DNA of 8,765 bases, taken from positions 1-8,765 of the forward strand of contig JAKPQT010000367.1 of NCBI GenBank assembly GCA_029555885.1. The letters run 5' to 3'. A model generated the notes under the pieces. That model did not search any database and was not told the origin of the DNA. It saw only the letters and a list, made by a program, of their open reading frames with translations. The stretch is from Chloroflexota bacterium (lineage in GTDB: Bacteria; Chloroflexota; Anaerolineae; CG2-30-64-16). A program made the position numbers and the translations under genes. Position 1 is the first letter of the stretch; every line of letters begins with the position of its first letter. Shown here piece after piece: positions 6,343-8,765 of the stretch.

Positions 6343-7662
6343 ATGAGTCGACGACGGACGTATGTGCTGGCCGGGCCGCTGGTTGCGGCGCTCGCCCTGG
6401 TGCTCATCACCCTTTGGATTGCCTCACCACTGACATACGCCCAGGCCACCGCGACGGCCCCTGCCGCGGATGCGGCTGCGGCGACCGCGGTCATCACGGC
6501 CACGACCGCCATCACCGTGACGCCCGGCACGCCGACCCCAACTGCCACGCCCACGCTGACGCCGACCGCAACACCGACGCTGACCGAGCTCCAATCGCGG
6601 CTCATCCTTGCCAACACCTATCTGCAGGGCCGCGACTATGAGCGCGCGGCCCAATTGTTCCGCGAAGTGGCCGAGGAAGACCGCGGCAACGCGGAAGCCC
6701 TGGCCGGGCTGGCCGCGGCGCTGGAGGGCAGTGCAGCCGAGATGGCGACGCTGATGGCGCCCCTGCCGGAGCCGACGCCCGTGCCCGCACCGCCCGTTGT
6801 GGAGCCGACGCTGACAGACACCGTTGCGAAGAGGGTGCGTGAGTATGCGGGCATTGCGATCGCCGCGCTGTTGCTGATTGTCGCTCTCTACTTCGCGGCC
6901 CACCTGCTGCGCTGGGTGCTTTACTGGCTGCGCGAGCTCTGGTATCGGCGCATTCTGCCCCTGCTGGGGCGACCGGCAGTGGAGCCGGGCTACCTGATCG
7001 GACACTTCACGAACACCCTCGGCGGCGCAGGCGAGAATGCTGCCGCGCTGGTGCCGTTCGCGCTGGCCGATAAGCTCCTCGCCTGGAACCAGTTGGTGCA
7101 AGCGAAAGAAGTGCCGGTGGAGCCGGAGCCTGCGCTCGACCTGGGCGGCATGGCCTGGCTCAAGGTGTTCTGGCGCTGGATTCTGCCCGCGCCGCGCGGC
7201 TATCGGGTCACAGGCGCGCTGCTGCCCGGCGCGCGCGGGGCCTACCGGCTTGCCGTCCAGCGGATCGACCTGGCCCGCAACAGCGTCGAGCGGAGCGCAA
7301 CGTTCGAGCTGGCCGGCACTTCCCCTGATATTGCGTACCGTGACCTGGCCGGCGAGGCCGCGAAGTGGCTGGTGAAGCCCATGGACATGGAATCTGCGGC
7401 CGCCAGCATGCGCGGCCTGCGCAGCGCCCGCTCACAGGGCCAGCCGGAAGTGCTGTCGCCAAGCGAAATCTTCGACCAGGCGCTCGCCCTGCTCCTGCCG
7501 GTGCGCCAGCAGGTCAGCCAGGGGGCAGTCGACTTCGGTGACGCACGCGAGCGTCTGCGGCAGGCGGTGGAACTTCTGGCGGACCTGCCGCCCGAATCTT
7601 CGCTGCGCAAGGACCTGGAAGCCGTCATCGCGGACCTGCGCCGGCAGGTACCGGGCAGCTGA
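6343..7662 (+). CDS. Exported TPR protein with Thr/Pro-rich spacer, internal membrane helix and cytoplasmic domain; function unknown
   Basis: I do not recognise the family. The 439-residue product starts MSRRR followed by a hydrophobic segment (7-30) and a plausible signal-peptidase site AQA (33-35). Residues 36-80 are Ala/Thr-rich, then a TPTPTATPTLTPTATPT-type disordered spacer. Residues 83-130 look like a TPR-like helical pair (LILANTYLQGRDYERAAQLF, then NAEALAGLAAALEG). A Pro-rich linker (139-156) leads to a membrane helix at about 169-188, followed by Arg-rich sequence, so residues from about 197 should be cytoplasmic. That part is about 240 residues, mixed alpha/beta and then helical (LLPVRQQVSQGAVDFGDARERL), with no catalytic motif that I can see. 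ATG 6343 was chosen over an in-frame ATG 129 nt upstream because GGAGG (6333-6337) lies 5 nt before it and the promoter -10 is inside the longer reading. No terminator is visible after it. Confidence 0.82.
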   Translation: MSRRRTYVLAGPLVAALALVLITLWIASPLTYAQATATAPAADAAAATAVITATTAITVTPGTPTPTATPTLTPTATPTLTELQSRLILANTYLQGRDYERAAQLFREVAEEDRGNAEALAGLAAALEGSAAEMATLMAPLPEPTPVPAPPVVEPTLTDTVAKRVREYAGIAIAALLLIVALYFAAHLLRWVLYWLRELWYRRILPLLGRPAVEPGYLIGHFTNTLGGAGENAAALVPFALADKLLAWNQLVQAKEVPVEPEPALDLGGMAWLKVFWRWILPAPRGYRVTGALLPGARGAYRLAVQRIDLARNSVERSATFELAGTSPDIAYRDLAGEAAKWLVKPMDMESAAASMRGLRSARSQGQPEVLSPSEIFDQALALLLPVRQQVSQGAVDFGDARERLRQAVELLADLPPESSLRKDLEAVIADLRRQVPGS

Positions 7663-7677
7663 GGTTACTTTTCCGAC

Positions 7678-7706
7678 TTGACATGCAGGCACGAATGGCC
7701 TAGAAT
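7678..7706 (+). promoter_or_regulatory. Strong sigma-70-type promoter of the T-box leader
   Basis: A perfect TTGACA (7678-7683), a 17-nt spacer, and TAGAAT (7701-7706). The predicted transcript start is near 7713. It begins only 15 nt after the stop codon of the TPR gene, so the leader has its own transcript start. Confidence 0.82.
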
Positions 7707-7850
7707 CTACGTACATACATAAAGACGTCGAACCGGAGGAGTAGGCTGGGGCTGCGCGGCAGCCCGTAAGCCGCCGACAGAGAGAAGGGGTCACCGGGTG
7801 GAAGCCCCTTCAGGGTGTGAGCGCAGCCGAACGTCGCCGGGGAGTCGGAT

Positions 7851-7966
7851 GCTGGAAACTGGAAGCTGGCACGCTGGCCTTCAGCTGTACTGCGTCACGG
7901 GGTGCGCGCCGTTATAGCGCATAGAGTGGCAGGCGTGCTGTTAGCTTCCAGCTTTCAGTTTCCAGC
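7851..7966. repeat. Long inverted repeat of 7-bp units inside the T-box leader
   Basis: GCTGGAA, ACTGGAA, GCTGGCA, CGCTGGC (7851-7878) form the left arm; GCTTCCA, GCTTTCA, GTTTCCA, GC (7944-7966) form the right arm. Positions 7851-7869 pair without interruption with 7948-7966 (19 bp, one G-U). A second helix continues inside it: 7870-7879 with 7928-7937 (one G-U, one mismatch). The apical region spans 7880-7927. It lies between Stem I and the antiterminator. Confidence 0.88.
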
Positions 7967-7990
7967 CTGCAACCAAGGTGGCACCGCGGA

Positions 7991-8030
7991 GACCTTCCGT
8001 CCTTGAGGACGGAAGGTCTTTTTGTTTTTT
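7991..8030 (+). terminator. Intrinsic terminator of the T-box leader
   Basis: GACCTTCCGTCC (7991-8002) and GGACGGAAGGTC (8007-8018) make a perfect 12-bp stem with the loop TTGA, followed by TTTTTGTTTTTT (8019-8030). The 5' arm overlaps the 3' strands of the antiterminator (7996-8005), as expected for a regulated attenuator. Confidence 0.95.
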
Positions 8031-8040
8031 CGGGCTGCCG

Positions 8041-8049
8041 TGGTATAGT
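8041..8049 (+). promoter_or_regulatory. Possible extended -10 promoter of the toxin-antitoxin module
   Basis: TGG followed by TATAGT (8044-8049) fits an extended -10. The only -35 candidate is TTGTTT (8022-8027, 16-nt spacer) inside the terminator U-tract, so the promoter rests on the -10 alone. If real, the module can be expressed independently of the T-box. Confidence 0.4.
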
Positions 8050-8081
8050 GCCACCATGCCGCCATGCCACCATAGTGGCAT
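8050..8081. promoter_or_regulatory. Octamer tandem/inverted array, candidate antitoxin operator
   Basis: Three head-to-tail octamers, GCCACCAT (8050-8057), GCCGCCAT (8058-8065) and GCCACCAT (8066-8073), are followed by the inverted copy AGTGGCAT (8074-8081). The last two form the palindrome ATGCCAC-CATA-GTGGCAT (8064-8081, 7-bp arms). It sits between the candidate -10 and the antitoxin Shine-Dalgarno sequence, the usual place for an operator bound by a ribbon-helix-helix antitoxin. Binding is inferred. Confidence 0.5.
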
Positions 8082-8104
8082 AGGTTGGCAGCAAGGAGGT
8101 GTCG

Positions 8105-8431
8105 ATGAGCAAGGATCACGTTAAGCTGACGGTGCGCCTGCCCGCCCGGCTGCACAAGGCGCTCAAGGAGCGCGCGGTGGAGTACAACGTCTCGCTGAAC
8201 CAAGCGGTCGTGGATGCGCTGGCAGAGGGCCTGGACTACGAGCAGGGCGAAGAAACCGAGTTACAGAGAATCGACCGGTTGATGCGCGAGAAGGGACGGC
8301 TGGCTGATACAAACTGGATAGCGGAACTGATCGAAGGCGTGTCTGTGCCGAGCCTGCGAGAGGTGCAGGAATGGTTCGACGGCGTGCCCCTGGCAGACTG
8401 GATCATCGAAGACCGAGGAGCAAAGGAATGA
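8105..8431 (+). CDS. Ribbon-helix-helix antitoxin of a type II toxin-antitoxin module
   Basis: A 108-residue protein. Residues 6-44 (VKLTVRLPARLHKALKERA, then EYNVSLNQAVVDALAEGL) have the strand-helix-helix pattern of Arc/CopG/HicB-type DNA-binding antitoxins: a DNA-contacting strand (KLTVRLP) and the SLN turn before helix 2. Residues 45-108 are acidic and helical, with tryptophans (Trp71, Trp90, Trp99), and probably form the part that binds the toxin. In such modules the antitoxin neutralises the toxin and represses its own operon. ATG 8105 has a near-perfect AAGGAGGT (8093-8100). A GTG at 8099 is in frame but lies within that Shine-Dalgarno sequence. Its stop overlaps the toxin start as ATGA, so the two are translationally coupled. 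The family assignment is by fold pattern only. Confidence 0.88.
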   Translation: MSKDHVKLTVRLPARLHKALKERAVEYNVSLNQAVVDALAEGLDYEQGEETELQRIDRLMREKGRLADTNWIAELIEGVSVPSLREVQEWFDGVPLADWIIEDRGAKE

Positions 8432-8765
8432 GCGTCTATTACCTGGATGCCAGCGCGATTGCCAAGCGCTACTTGCGCGAGCCAGGCAGTGCATGGATCG
8501 AGAATCTGGTTGAGCAGGTTGAGACACACCGCTTCGTCAGCGCAGCCATTGTATCTGTCGAGGTCTTGACTGCTATCGGCCGGGCCGTGCGTGCCAAACG
8601 GGCCGGACCGCGACAAGCGCAGCAAGCCATCGCACGGTTCAGCGCAGACGCACAGGTATACTGGCGCACCTGGGCGATCACCGACGATGTCCTGCAGCGC
8701 GCGAGCCTGCTGACATTGCGCCATCCTTTAAGGGCGTACGATGCCGTGCATCTGGCCGCCGCGCT
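8428..8765 (+). CDS. vapC: PIN-domain toxin (VapC-like ribonuclease), C-terminus outside window
   Basis: The first 112 residues are present; PIN toxins are usually about 130-145 residues, so only a short tail should be missing. PIN proteins are Mg/Mn-dependent RNases, and as toxins they cleave tRNA or rRNA to stop translation. The acidic residues are in place: Asp7 in YYLDASAIAKRY, Glu45 in SVEVLTAIGRA, and Asp105 in RAYDAVHLAAA. A fourth may be Asp86/Asp87 or lie beyond the edge. The ATG at 8428-8430 overlaps the antitoxin stop and has AGGAG (8416-8420) 7 nt upstream. The gene order (RHH antitoxin, then PIN toxin) is typical. No disruption is visible up to the edge, so the toxin looks intact. 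The symbol is a family label. Confidence 0.9.
   Translation, partial: MSVYYLDASAIAKRYLREPGSAWIENLVEQVETHRFVSAAIVSVEVLTAIGRAVRAKRAGPRQAQQAIARFSADAQVYWRTWAITDDVLQRASLLTLRHPLRAYDAVHLAAA

Larger units (their letters stand above)
7713..8030 (+). promoter_or_regulatory. T-box riboswitch (tRNA-sensing transcription attenuator)
   Basis: Stem I motifs: AGTA (7740-7743), AGAGAG (7779-7784), distal helix GAAGGGG (7784-7790) pairing with CCCCTTC (7805-7811) around the loop GGTGGAAG (7797-7804), and GGCTGCGC (7750-7757) complementary to GCGCAGCC (7821-7828). The specifier-loop strand is GAACGTCG (7829-7836), followed by CCGG and a K-turn-like GGAG (7841-7844). The T-box core AAGGTGGCACCGCGG is at 7975-7989. 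Antiterminator: CAAGG (7974-7978) with CCTTG (8001-8005), the seven-base bulge TGGCACC (7979-7985), and GCGGA (7986-7990) with TCCGT (7996-8000). It shares bases with, and so excludes, the terminator. In this class, uncharged tRNA pairing with the bulge allows read-through. By position the specifier reads GUC (Val), with AAC (Asn) as an alternative. Stems II and III are replaced by a long inverted repeat. The next genes are a toxin-antitoxin pair. Confidence 0.93.

Noticed and set aside
7663..7677. Terminator after the TPR gene
   Set aside because: Only 15 nt separate the stop codon from the TTGACA of the next promoter. No hairpin with a U-tract is present, so the TPR transcript may run into the T-box leader.
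7912..8203. Minus-strand frames across the terminator and toxin-antitoxin promoter (7912-8112, 7955-8203)
   Set aside because: They run through the terminator hairpin and the octamer repeats, and their translations are repeat-derived. The plus-strand RNA structure explains the sequence better.

Overview
This is a GC-rich bacterial window that most resembles a chromosome of the phylum Chloroflexota (Anaerolineae-like). That placement is an inference. It rests on a fused homocysteine methyltransferase/methylenetetrahydrofolate reductase, a Thr-Pro-rich spacer in an exported protein, a T-box leader, and intergenic hairpin repeats of a type I associate with this phylum. No rRNA, tRNA or CRISPR array was seen.

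Left two thirds (1-6209): six genes all on the minus strand. In transcription order from the right they are: a bifunctional homocysteine S-methyltransferase/MTHFR (4260-6209); a PIG-L family zinc deacetylase overlapping it by 4 nt (3535-4263); a medium-chain dehydrogenase/reductase that keeps the structural zinc cysteines but not the catalytic zinc ligands (2435-3472); a membrane-anchored alpha/beta hydrolase (1356-2366); a DUF1461/Lit-like membrane protein with a TTG start (535-1236); and the N-terminal third of an acyl-CoA carboxylase beta subunit that runs off the left edge (1-487). The gaps hold hairpin repeats, most strikingly an inverted array of 7-bp units at 1258-1356 and a GC-rich hairpin repeat that contains the stop codon of the DUF1461 gene.

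Middle (6240-6342): a compact divergent promoter region. Two extended -10 elements of identical core sequence face away from each other, and their -35 boxes sit back to back on the palindrome GCAATTGC. One promoter drives the MTHFR operon leftwards. The other drives a secreted/membrane TPR protein of unknown function rightwards (6343-7662).

Right end (7663-8765): a strong promoter (TTGACA, 17 nt, TAGAAT) starts a leader of about 310 nt that is a recognisable T-box riboswitch. It has Stem I motifs, the T-box core, an antiterminator that can be drawn base for base, and a competing 12-bp intrinsic terminator with a U-tract. Between Stem I and the antiterminator lies a long inverted repeat built from 7-bp units. 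The first genes after the terminator are not an aminoacyl-tRNA synthetase or amino-acid gene. They are a two-gene toxin-antitoxin module: a ribbon-helix-helix antitoxin overlapping by 4 nt a PIN-domain toxin that is cut by the window end. The module has its own possible extended -10 and a tandem/inverted octamer array that could be its operator. A T-box leader leading into a toxin-antitoxin pair is the most unusual thing in the window.
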